Part shown: positions 54,163-62,193 of the stretch, in pieces
Numbering within the stretch: the stretch's first letter is position 1
How the letters are laid out: each line of letters opens with the position of its first letter
Assembly (NCBI RefSeq): GCF_040026395.1
Contig: NZ_CP157278.1
Span: 5,394,001-5,458,000, forward strand
From: Pedobacter lusitanus
Lineage (GTDB): Bacteria > Bacteroidota > Bacteroidia > Sphingobacteriales > Sphingobacteriaceae
Direction: 5' to 3'
Length of the DNA stretch: 64,000 bases
Translations under genes and position numbers: made by a program
The notes under the pieces: generated by a model
Databases searched by the model: none
The model's input: the letters and a program-made list of their open reading frames with translations, nothing else
What the model was told of the DNA's origin: nothing

Positions 54163-55476
54163 TTAATCAATTGAGATGTGATACATCAGCACATACATCA
54201 TTTTTCTGCTGACAGCTGTAATGTTCCCATCTGGCTGTGCCATAAAGATGGGTCTGCTTTGGGCGTTAAAGACAAATTTTGAAGCATGCCCTTTGAGCAG
54301 CAGACTGACCCCGGCATCGTAGGTGATCATCGGATCGGCCAGCCTGTCAAATTTTGAATATTGTATACCTATAGCAGGCAGTAACTGGGCACCCTTTGTT
54401 TGCTGATTAAAATAAGGTAACAGAAAACCAGTCTGCATACTCAGACTGTTTCCGGTTCCGATCACAGGGTATCCGTTTCCAGATCCATTAAATGAGGCTT
54501 TGGCAGGATCTACACCATTGGCAGGATTACCTATGGCCAGTATCCGGGTATAACGCGGACCAAAATCATGATGATGATAAACCCCATAAAAAGTAAAAGC
54601 AGTCCCTTTTTCTTTATTCAGTGGGGTATCGTAAAAAATATCAGCGGCAAATTGTTTAAGATTATCTGTAACTGTGTCTTTAGCAGCGGTTTTATGCCAG
54701 AGCGCATCCTTCTGGATTTCAAAACCTGCACCGATATTCAGGACCTTCTTTTTACCCAGATAAGCGCCCTGCGATTGGGCCATAACATTACTCTCTTTAT
54801 CAAAGAACTGCCATTTGATATAACCTGACCAGTTGGGTTTGATGACTCTCGTATTAAAAACAGCAATATTTTCCAGTGGTGCTGTTCCTCCTGTATTATA
54901 AGGAGTGGCATAGGCGAAGCGGTAATCCAGTTTTCCTACAGCGCCTTTGACAAACAGTCCGAGTTTGCGCTGGGTAATATCTGTCTTGTTAATGTCTCCC
55001 AGATTGATTAAAGGCGTTTCATAAAGCAGCGTTTTAGTATAACCGGTTGCATAACGTGACAGACCTGTCCAGGATGAACGTCCGCCACCAACAGAAATAT
55101 AACTGTTGATTTTATAATCGGCATAGCCATCCAGGAAATCCACATAAGTATCCGTTTTTGTCAGGTTATTGACGTTGGTTGGTCCCAGTTGAAGTACCAG
55201 CATCAGGTTATCTACCGGCATTGCAGTAACTTTTAATCTTACCCTGCGCAAAGAAACATCCGTAACGGAGTTCACCTGCGAATCGTTGATCTTACTGCCC
55301 GGATTTAATTGTGTATTTCTTAACCAGATCTGCATATACCCGCCAAATTTGATGTAACGGGTTTTTTCTTTGTTCAGGAAAATGTTGAGCGGATCGGGAG
55401 CAGGAGGCTGGTTCTGTGCCAGGACAATGGAAGGCAGCAAAGACATTAAGCCTAGCAGGTAATAATAAAATCTCAT
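54163..55476 (-). CDS. Outer-membrane porin (OprP/O-like beta-barrel)
   Basis: A 437-residue exported protein with a signal peptide (MRFYYYLLGLMSLLPSIVLAQ) and alternating beta-strand pattern (YIKFGGYMQIWLRNTQL, VSLRRVRLKVTAMPVDNLMLVLQLGP, MITYDAGVSLLLKG). It resembles Bacteroidetes phosphate-selective-porin-like proteins; it does not end in the classical Phe. It precedes dctA by 25 bp, suggesting it provides an outer-membrane route for the same acids (inference). Confidence 0.83.
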   Translation of the reverse strand: MRFYYYLLGLMSLLPSIVLAQNQPPAPDPLNIFLNKEKTRYIKFGGYMQIWLRNTQLNPGSKINDSQVNSVTDVSLRRVRLKVTAMPVDNLMLVLQLGPTNVNNLTKTDTYVDFLDGYADYKINSYISVGGGRSSWTGLSRYATGYTKTLLYETPLINLGDINKTDITQRKLGLFVKGAVGKLDYRFAYATPYNTGGTAPLENIAVFNTRVIKPNWSGYIKWQFFDKESNVMAQSQGAYLGKKKVLNIGAGFEIQKDALWHKTAAKDTVTDNLKQFAADIFYDTPLNKEKGTAFTFYGVYHHHDFGPRYTRILAIGNPANGVDPAKASFNGSGNGYPVIGTGNSLSMQTGFLLPYFNQQTKGAQLLPAIGIQYSKFDRLADPMITYDAGVSLLLKGHASKFVFNAQSRPIFMAQPDGNITAVSRKMMYVLMYHISID

Positions 55477-55604
55477 ATAGTATATTTGGTTTGTAATTAG
55501 CTAAGAGGGAACAGCTAATTTTTTTACCCCAGGTTTTGAAAAAAAAAACAAAAATCAGCACAGCCAAACAGCAGCTGCCGGTAATTTTACAGGAACAAGG
55601 CTTG

Positions 55605-58388
55605 CTAAAATTTTAGACGCAGGCTGGTATAATAAGACATCCCGTTGAATCCGAACTGGTTAGCTGTCCGGCTATAAGGAATCTGACCGCCAAAAGATAA
55701 ATTGGTGTTTAGGGCATTGATCTCCTTAATCTCATCAGGATAAATGTTAAAGAGATTATTGCAGCCGGCAGTAAAGCTCAGTTTTTTGTTCAGCTGCCAC
55801 GAACACTGCAAATCCGTAACTACTTTATCCCCAAAAGTCTGATCAAAGACCGGATCATTTTCCCATGCAGCTACCTGTCCGAACCAGGTATTGCGCAGCA
55901 GGAAATTGAAAGCATTTAGCTGATATATACAGGAAATGATCATTTTATTGTTGGGCTGGGCTTTTTCAATAATACCAATATCTATACGCGGAAGTAAACT
56001 GCTGCCAGGGATATTTCCACCACCGGAAAGTGGCAGATTCGCTATTCTCATCTTCACCCTGGTCTGACTGAAAGAAGCAGTTCCGTTAATTGTCAGTGAC
56101 TGTTGGCTGCCCGTAACGGTCGTGTAATTGGCTGTGAGTTCAAGTCCTTTGGTATAAGTATTTAAGGCATTAATGAAAAACTGCATATCTGTAACGCCAG
56201 CACTGGCCAGTACAGGTTTCAAAGCGGTAACAGAGCTGTCCAGTCTTCCGGAAACAACAATCCGGTTACGGATAGGGATATAGTAGAAGTCTGCAGAAAA
56301 AGATAACCATGAATTCACGCTCCCGGCAATCCCGGCGCTCAGATTAAAAGAAGTTTCTGGTTTAAGTTTAGGTACCCCAAGTTGCTGTAATACAGGGCTG
56401 TCATTACGGAAATGCTGTACCAGATAAACACCAGACTGGCCGTTTTTCTGGAAGAACTGGAATTGCTGCTGTTCATAATAAACCTGTTGTAAGGATGGAG
56501 CTCTGAAATTCCGGCTTATGGAGCTTCTGACAGAGAGCTGATCGCTTAATTTATGTCTGACAGCAATTTTTCCCGACAGGTTTGCACCAAAATCGCTGTA
56601 ACGCTCATATCTTGCAGCGGCAGAAAGCAGTGTACTGGTCAGTATATCAATATTTGCTTCGGCATATACTCCCAGGTTAGCCCGGTATTTGGTTAACCTC
56701 TCTTCGGGCTGAAAGCCAGGTCTTCCGTTAGTTCCTGGTAATTTGAGCAGGGCAGGAGGAGTTCCTGCCGGGTTGGCATCCAGATAAGAAAACTCATCTC
56801 CGGCAATAATCCGGTAATTTTCCAGACGGGATTCTGCCCCTGCAGCGAAATTTATTCCAGGTGCCAGTTTCTTTGAAAAATCAAGATTCAAAATCCCTTG
56901 TTGTAAAATTGTACCACCGGCTTTAAAGGCTAAAGGAGAAGATGCACTCATAGAAGCATTAACGGTATTGACAGCTTCACTCTTTAGCTGATTAAAACCG
57001 TAAACAGCACTGAAATCCATGTTCCATTGCGTTGGGCTGGTTTTTTTTATACCCGCAGCTAAGGATATATTTGATAAAACTGCCGGAAATTCGGGTAAAT
57101 AACCCTCCGGAAAAAGTACGGATGAGGCAGGATAGAAGTTTGGAAAGCGATAAAATCCGAAGGTTATTGCTCTTCTTCTGGAATAACCCCCAAATGAATA
57201 AAACTTCCAGTTGGGATTTACCGGCGTTTCCATATTAAACCAAAGTGCTATATTTTTGACTTCTGCATCACCATAGCGGGCCTGGTTACGGTTGAATCTC
57301 TTTTCGCTGACCAGTAAATCATCTCTGCGTTTATTCTCACTGACTTTATCGGCCGGTGCCGGAAAATCAACAGAGCTCAGTGCCGAGGTATCACTAACTG
57401 CCCTGTAAACTAATCCGTTATAAGTTCTTGCGCGGTTAGTAGTCTGCTCGTACTGATAATTCATCGAGACATCTATAAATCCCTTGCCCGTAGCCAGTGG
57501 AAAACCATAACCTAAACTATGCTGCGTATAAGTTCCATCTCCTTTGGAGGTCTGGCCAAGCTGAGTGGTATAAAAACCTCCCTTGTCTTTTTTTAATACA
57601 ATATTAATAATACCTGCGATAGCGTCCGATCCGTATTGTGCTGCTGCGCCATCCCTTAAAATTTCTATTCTTTCAATCATGGCCGATGGAATGGCACTTA
57701 AGTCTGTTCCTGCGGTACCTTTGCCAATCGTATTGTTCAGATTCAGTACAGCAATATTATGTCTCCTTTTACCATTAATCAGTACCAGAAGCTGATCAGG
57801 GCCAAGCCCGCGCAGAGTTGACTGCTCGGCATAAGAAGCTACATTGTTAATGCCATATTTGGAAGAATTGAAAGAGGAAGAACTGTAATGCAGCATCTGA
57901 GCCAGTTCCAGCTGACCGGTCTGTGCAATGGTATGCTGATTGAAAATATCTACAGGTAAAGCAGTTTGCAGTTTAGTGCGTGGCATACTGGCATGAGAAC
58001 CTAAAATTGCCACCTCTTCCAGGCTCAGTGTTACAGGTTTTAGCTCCTTTTTTTTCTGGATGACCCCGGCTTTGATGATATACTGGCTGCCGGAAATCTG
58101 TTTGAAAGACAGATTTAACGGAGTTAATAAACGGGTTAGAGTCAGATCCAGGTCGGCCTGTTGAGGACGCTTATACCCGGTTAGCTTTACTTCACTGATT
58201 AAACCGGATTCATAAACAAAACTAACCTTATACCTGCCGGAAAGAAAATCAAGTTCACTGCCCAGCGTCTGATTAGTATTTACAACCTGGTGCTGTCCAA
58301 ACGTATCTTCACTGAAAATATGAAGGAGTGTAAACAGGATAATTCCTGCCAGGTACAGATTAATTCCCGATATAAACTTCCTTGCCAT
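55605..58388 (-). CDS. TonB-dependent receptor with STN signalling domain
   Basis: A 927-residue outer-membrane receptor: signal peptide (LYLAGIILFTLLHIFSEDTFG), STN domain (about 35-110: LGSELDFLSGRYKVSFVYE), a plug (LAQMLHYSSSSFNSSKYG, STLRGLGPDQLLVLINGKRR, VERIEILRDGAAAQYGSDAIAGIINIVLKKD in short form) and a barrel ending MSYYTSLRLKF. Unlike the SusC at the window start it has no carboxypeptidase-like domain and no SusD partner, which suits a siderophore, metal or small-nutrient receptor. It overlaps fecR by 29 bp and should be transcribed by its own sigma factor. Confidence 0.92.
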   Translation of the reverse strand: MARKFISGINLYLAGIILFTLLHIFSEDTFGQHQVVNTNQTLGSELDFLSGRYKVSFVYESGLISEVKLTGYKRPQQADLDLTLTRLLTPLNLSFKQISGSQYIIKAGVIQKKKELKPVTLSLEEVAILGSHASMPRTKLQTALPVDIFNQHTIAQTGQLELAQMLHYSSSSFNSSKYGINNVASYAEQSTLRGLGPDQLLVLINGKRRHNIAVLNLNNTIGKGTAGTDLSAIPSAMIERIEILRDGAAAQYGSDAIAGIINIVLKKDKGGFYTTQLGQTSKGDGTYTQHSLGYGFPLATGKGFIDVSMNYQYEQTTNRARTYNGLVYRAVSDTSALSSVDFPAPADKVSENKRRDDLLVSEKRFNRNQARYGDAEVKNIALWFNMETPVNPNWKFYSFGGYSRRRAITFGFYRFPNFYPASSVLFPEGYLPEFPAVLSNISLAAGIKKTSPTQWNMDFSAVYGFNQLKSEAVNTVNASMSASSPLAFKAGGTILQQGILNLDFSKKLAPGINFAAGAESRLENYRIIAGDEFSYLDANPAGTPPALLKLPGTNGRPGFQPEERLTKYRANLGVYAEANIDILTSTLLSAAARYERYSDFGANLSGKIAVRHKLSDQLSVRSSISRNFRAPSLQQVYYEQQQFQFFQKNGQSGVYLVQHFRNDSPVLQQLGVPKLKPETSFNLSAGIAGSVNSWLSFSADFYYIPIRNRIVVSGRLDSSVTALKPVLASAGVTDMQFFINALNTYTKGLELTANYTTVTGSQQSLTINGTASFSQTRVKMRIANLPLSGGGNIPGSSLLPRIDIGIIEKAQPNNKMIISCIYQLNAFNFLLRNTWFGQVAAWENDPVFDQTFGDKVVTDLQCSWQLNKKLSFTAGCNNLFNIYPDEIKEINALNTNLSFGGQIPYSRTANQFGFNGMSYYTSLRLKF

Positions 58389-59373
58389 TCTCTTTTACTG
58401 TAGTATTCAGCAAGGCTGCCAGCGTCTGAATTAAAACAGCTTCATTTTTAAGTTCCAGCGTACCGGAAATTTCTTTATCAGTGATTGATTTGTCCCTGAT
58501 CATGTATTTTTTGCCGTAATATGCTGATAGTTTATTGCATACTACTGATAGTGAGGTGTTTTTGAATACATATCTTCCGTCTGTCCACGATGTCAGTCTT
58601 TCCAGATGATCAGCCTTTTTTCTGTAAACAGTTTCTCCTTTTTTACAAATGGCATATTCGCCCGGAGACAGGGTTAGTGATTGATTTTTTAGTCTTAATG
58701 CTACTTTTCCGCTTATCAGGGTAACCTGTGTACTGTCCGTATGGCTGTCTACATTAAACACGGTGCCTAAAACATTCACATCTGTGAGATTGGCATGTAC
58801 CGTAAAGGGAACCGGCGATTGATTTTTCTCTTCAATATGTCTGATCTGAAAATGAGCTTCACCGCTTAACCAGACCTCTCTGTTTTGCTTATCCCATTTT
58901 TCCGGATACTTTACCGAGCTGTTTGCATTGAGGATTACCGTCGAACTATCAGGTAATAAAAGCGTTTTTGTCTGACCGTAAGGAGCTGAAATGGTCAGTA
59001 AAATATTATTTTCGGGCTTCTTTGTGACATAAAATAGCAGCCCCGCACCAATAACCAGGCCTGTAATAATAGCTGCTATCCTGAAAAAAGAGAGTCTTTT
59101 TTTAATAACCGGCTGATAGGCTGTTTGCTGCGTGGCAATTGTGTTTTCTATTCTGTTTTTAAGACTCTCGTAAAACTGTTCCTTTAAAGGATCTTTCCCT
59201 AAAGAAAGCAGCTCAATGATTTCTTTTGCTTCATTGACTTTTTCCAGGCAAGATGGATGGTCATGAATCCATTTTTCCCAGAATAAAACTGCCTGCACAT
59301 CAGATGCTTTAACGTAGCAGGTAAAGCTCTCGTCATTAACAAAATCAGCCGTGGTATATTCCTGGTATGACAT
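58360..59373 (-). CDS. FecR family anti-sigma factor
   Basis: A 337-residue inner-membrane protein linking the receptor to the ECF sigma factor. Cytoplasmic sigma-binding region (about 1-85), one helix (RIAAIITGLVIGAGLLFYV, about 97-115), FecR periplasmic domain (about 135-250: TKTLLLPDSSTVILNANSSVKYP, VLGTVFNVDSHTD, GEYAICKKGE) and a C-terminal STN-like region (LSAYYGKKYMIRDKSI). It lies 30 bp after the sigma gene and overlaps the receptor gene. Confidence 0.94.
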   Translation of the reverse strand: MSYQEYTTADFVNDESFTCYVKASDVQAVLFWEKWIHDHPSCLEKVNEAKEIIELLSLGKDPLKEQFYESLKNRIENTIATQQTAYQPVIKKRLSFFRIAAIITGLVIGAGLLFYVTKKPENNILLTISAPYGQTKTLLLPDSSTVILNANSSVKYPEKWDKQNREVWLSGEAHFQIRHIEEKNQSPVPFTVHANLTDVNVLGTVFNVDSHTDSTQVTLISGKVALRLKNQSLTLSPGEYAICKKGETVYRKKADHLERLTSWTDGRYVFKNTSLSVVCNKLSAYYGKKYMIRDKSITDKEISGTLELKNEAVLIQTLAALLNTTVKENGKEVYIGN

Positions 59374-59403
59374 TTTTATCGTTTATAATTTATAAGAGGC
59401 TTT

Positions 59404-60033
59404 TCATGAAGTAATTACCCCATATACCCAAAGTAAAAATAAAATTAGCAGATGTTTTTGCCGCAATCCGTCTATCGCTCTGCCCATCAGTTTATAACAA
59501 CCTTTGATACTGATATTTAATAATGAAGCGATCTCTTTAAAACTCATTCCCTGATAATAACGCAAATGTATCAGTTCTTTTTGTTTAGGGGAAAGGGTTT
59601 CCAGCATAGCCAGCACTTTCACCGCTGTAGATTTATAGCTTTCTTTTGATATGAATTCAGTTTCAACGGAATTATAAAAAGAGAAATCATTTAATATCTC
59701 CTCCTCATTGTCTGCAAAATCAGTATGTACATTTTTTTGCTGTGTTTTTAGTTTATGAATAATAGTTGTTCTTACCGATTTGATCAGATAACTTTTCAGG
59801 GAATACCGGATCTCAAATTTGGCCCTGTTTGTCCAGATCCATACAAAAACATCATGAAGACTGTCTTCTATAATTTGTACGTCATCTGTTAAACGCAGAC
59901 CATAACCTGTAAGTGTTTTGATAAACCTGTTATAAAGTTCATCAAAAGCGTGTTTGTTATGTTGTTTAATCTGATTAACCAATTCGGTATCATCAAGCAG
60001 GGATATGGCATTATTCCTGGTATTTGCCTGCAT
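59404..60033 (-). CDS. ECF RNA polymerase sigma factor (FecI-like) with hydrophobic C-terminal tail
   Basis: A 209-residue sigma-70-type factor. Region 2 (about 25-95: AFDELYNRFIKTLTGYGLRL, DDVQIIEDSLHDVFVWIW) and region 4 (about 140-190: LETLSPKQKELIHLRYYQGMS, FKEIASLLNISIKGCYKLMGRA) are clear. It ends with an unusual hydrophobic stretch (LLILFLLWVYGVITS) after the DNA-binding part. It is the first gene of the sigma-FecR-receptor operon and should act at its own promoter or that of the receptor when FecR signals. Confidence 0.94.
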   Translation of the reverse strand: MQANTRNNAISLLDDTELVNQIKQHNKHAFDELYNRFIKTLTGYGLRLTDDVQIIEDSLHDVFVWIWTNRAKFEIRYSLKSYLIKSVRTTIIHKLKTQQKNVHTDFADNEEEILNDFSFYNSVETEFISKESYKSTAVKVLAMLETLSPKQKELIHLRYYQGMSFKEIASLLNISIKGCYKLMGRAIDGLRQKHLLILFLLWVYGVITS

Positions 60034-60600
60034 AAAAATTATATAAAGAATTGGTTCGTTATTGTCTGTAAAAATAAGGTTAAAATAGGTTATTCAGGTT
60101 GTTTTTAAAGTTTGTTAAGTTTCATGTTCAGTTGATTTGCAGGTTAAGTTGTTTGTAGTAAATATGTTATGATATGTTTTTATTGTAAATTTATTTTTAA
60201 CTTAAAAGTATTGAATATATTTATTTAATGTCTGATAATAAGTTAATTACAAAACGGGTGATTTAAGTATTAATACAGTTCCGGATGTGCTGGCCGATTT
60301 AAATAAAACGTTTTAATAAAGTTGTGATGCCGGTTTTGAATGGAAAGATAAACAAAAACTATAAATCTGAACCTAAGCGCTGACAACGCAGCTGGTTCCG
60401 GCGCTCCGGAAGGGGCCTTAAAGCTGATCGATAATAAAGTTAACATGATTTTTTTGTTGCCGGTTATTCTGCGGGCTTCAGGGTATGACTGATTTACGTT
60501 TTTTTAACCATGCGGCCTGTAAATATTACCGTCTTTTTAGCACCGCCAACAATGGCAGTCCTGATCTGCAGTTAAACGAATGGGCAATAAACCGGTAAAT
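60034..60600. other. Noncoding region upstream of the sigma factor gene
   Basis: About 570 bp with no credible gene on either strand. It presumably holds the sigma-operon promoter, which I cannot pinpoint. The only structure seen is a small hairpin TTCCGG-CGCT-CCGGAA at 60396-60411. Confidence 0.55.
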
Positions 60601-60637
60601 TAAATAAAGCGTACTGTTTAACAGTACGCTTTATTTA
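60601..60637 (-). terminator. Strong terminator at the end of the DoxX gene
   Basis: Perfect 17-bp stem (60601-60617 with 60621-60637; core AAAGCGTACTG/CAGTACGCTTT) with a 3-nt loop, rich in A on one side and T on the other; overlaps the DoxX stop codon. Confidence 0.85.
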
Positions 60638-61087
60638 TGGTTTTGGACGGTGTGTCCTCATATAATTATCTACAGAATAAGGGCCGGAACCGACTACCCA
60701 GAACAGCACAAGCAGCAGTAATACGATAATCGATAACCACAATTCTGAATTTAAAAAAGAGAATCCTTTAGAAATATTGACAAAGAAAATAGCCCCTAAG
60801 AGTATGGGAATCTGGATCACAGCAGCAAAACGGGTAACCAGACCAATCAGGATCAGCAAGCCACCAACCAAGTGGGCAAAGGCTACCGTATGTAATACAA
60901 CAAAAGCCATTAATCCTGAAAATCCGAGTGTGTTATTTTGTATAATCCATTCCTGCTGGACCCCGGTATCACTGATAAATGCAATACCTTTACCTAAAAT
61001 CAATAAGCCGAGTCCAATCCGGACTACGTCGAGCCATTTGGTATGATGGACATCACCCCAATGCTCAATTTTTTGAACCATGTTCAT
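60635..61087 (-). CDS. DoxX family membrane protein
   Basis: A 150-residue four-helix membrane protein (VVRIGLGLLILGKGIAFI, LMAFVVLHTVAFAHLVGGLLILIGLVTRFAAVIQIPILLGAIFF split over helices 2-3, LWLSIIVLLLLVLFWVVGSG). DoxX-like proteins are subunits or relatives of quinol oxidases and oxidoreductase complexes; this one is isolated, so the role is unknown. The TetR gene lies upstream on the same strand but is separated by a strong terminator. Confidence 0.9.
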   Translation of the reverse strand: MNMVQKIEHWGDVHHTKWLDVVRIGLGLLILGKGIAFISDTGVQQEWIIQNNTLGFSGLMAFVVLHTVAFAHLVGGLLILIGLVTRFAAVIQIPILLGAIFFVNISKGFSFLNSELWLSIIVLLLLVLFWVVGSGPYSVDNYMRTHRPKP

Positions 61088-61144
61088 ATAACCTCCTTTT
61101 TAAGATAGACTGATTTGGTTATATTAAGTTAAGGATAAAAAATA

Positions 61145-61187
61145 TTTAAACCGCAAATAATTGTATACTAATTATTTGCGGTTTAAA
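61145..61187 (-). terminator. Strong terminator after the TetR gene
   Basis: Perfect 18-bp inverted repeat TTTAAACCGCAAATAATT/AATTATTTGCGGTTTAAA with a 7-nt loop, followed on the minus strand by a T6 tract. Confidence 0.88.
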
Positions 61188-61201
61188 ATTCAGGATGTTA
61201 A

Positions 61202-61771
61202 TCAGTTGTTTCCGGGATCAATTCCAATTCCCTTACTGAAAGAGTACCAGGCGAAATTTTTAATGTCATTTCTGGCTACTGATCCTGTAGTCGAAGACAG
61301 GATTGTGGTCGTGATGATACCGTTTAAAAATAGGCTGATCCACGGAAGTGTGAGATTTGAACTGATTACTTTCTGTTGCTGAAGCTCCAGAATGATGGAC
61401 ATAGTCTGACTAAAAATGTCATCGTACGCATCGTAACCCTCGTCTTTCTTTTGAGACAGATCATCCTGCTGCTGATACAATTTTTGCAGAAAGGAGTATT
61501 TTGATCCGCAGTCTATACCTGCGTATAAAACCTGTTCTAACTGCATCAGCGGATCTTCCGAGCTGTTGATTGCTTTCGCAATACTGGTTCCGCAGTTTTC
61601 CTGCATTTCGAGCTGGCAGGCTTTAAGCAAATCGCTTCTGTCTGTAAAATATCTGTGAAGTGTTCTCCTGGTAACTTCAGACCGCTCTGCCACTTTTTCA
61701 AGTGTGCTGGAATAGTCATCATTGAAGATTTCTATTGCGGTGTCAATGATTTTTTGTTTTGTGTTTTTCAT
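61202..61771 (-). CDS. TetR family transcriptional regulator
   Basis: A 189-residue repressor from the ATG at 61771 (MKNTKQKIIDTAIEIFNDD); a longer start at 61816 adds residues without family support. The HTH is STLEKVAERSEVTRRTLHRYF (about 20-45), with the usual helical ligand domain behind it. The ligand is unknown. It may control the downstream DoxX gene or itself. Confidence 0.9.
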   Translation of the reverse strand: MKNTKQKIIDTAIEIFNDDYSSTLEKVAERSEVTRRTLHRYFTDRSDLLKACQLEMQENCGTSIAKAINSSEDPLMQLEQVLYAGIDCGSKYSFLQKLYQQQDDLSQKKDEGYDAYDDIFSQTMSIILELQQQKVISSNLTLPWISLFLNGIITTTILSSTTGSVARNDIKNFAWYSFSKGIGIDPGNN

Positions 61772-61951
61772 AATAGGTAGCGTAATTATAGGAATAATTG
61801 CCCAACCCTGAGACATTCTGCAACGAGAAATTTGAAAAATTCGACTATTGTTAGTTTTGTGTTTTTTGTATCTGTTTGATTATGAGTTTGTTGTTTGGAT
61901 ATTGGGCTGCGCTACCCGGATGCCCCGCTGATAATGCAAAACAGTGTAAGT

Positions 61952-62014
61952 GTTCGGGGTTGGTATAGGGTTGGTATACCCCGGGGGTATACCAACCCTA
62001 TACCAACCCCGAAC
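61952..62014. repeat. Near-perfect 63-bp palindrome made of four GGGTTGGTATA units
   Basis: Arms of 31 bp (61952-61982 and 61984-62014) are exact reverse complements around a single central G. Each arm holds two tandem direct copies of GGGTTGGTATA, so the element has two copies in each orientation. It can form a long cruciform or hairpin. Confidence 0.92.
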
Positions 62015-62107
62015 CTCGGGTGACCTGTCACAACTCTCCATGATACGTGTCGGTGCTGAGCAATTTTAAGCTCAGTTTCTTCCGGATCAGCAGTCGGGTA
62101 ATCACGA

Positions 62108-62148
62108 CCTGAAACTTATACCGGCTGATTGCCGGTATAAGTTTCAGG
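62108..62148 (-). terminator. Probable terminator after the hybrid kinase gene
   Basis: Perfect 18-bp stem CCTGAAACTTATACCGGC/GCCGGTATAAGTTTCAGG with a 5-nt loop, about 45 bp downstream of the kinase stop; no T-run follows. Confidence 0.65.
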
Positions 62149-62193
62149 AACCCTGGTTCCATTGAAAAAAGGTTAAAGAAGATGAAAAAAGAG

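Larger units (their letters stand above)
61772..62193. other. Noncoding region with palindrome and terminator
   Basis: About 420 bp without a credible gene. It contains the 63-bp palindrome (61952-62014), a small CTGAGC/GCTCAG hairpin (62056-62075) followed by T-rich sequence, and the 18-bp hairpin at 62108-62148. Confidence 0.6.
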
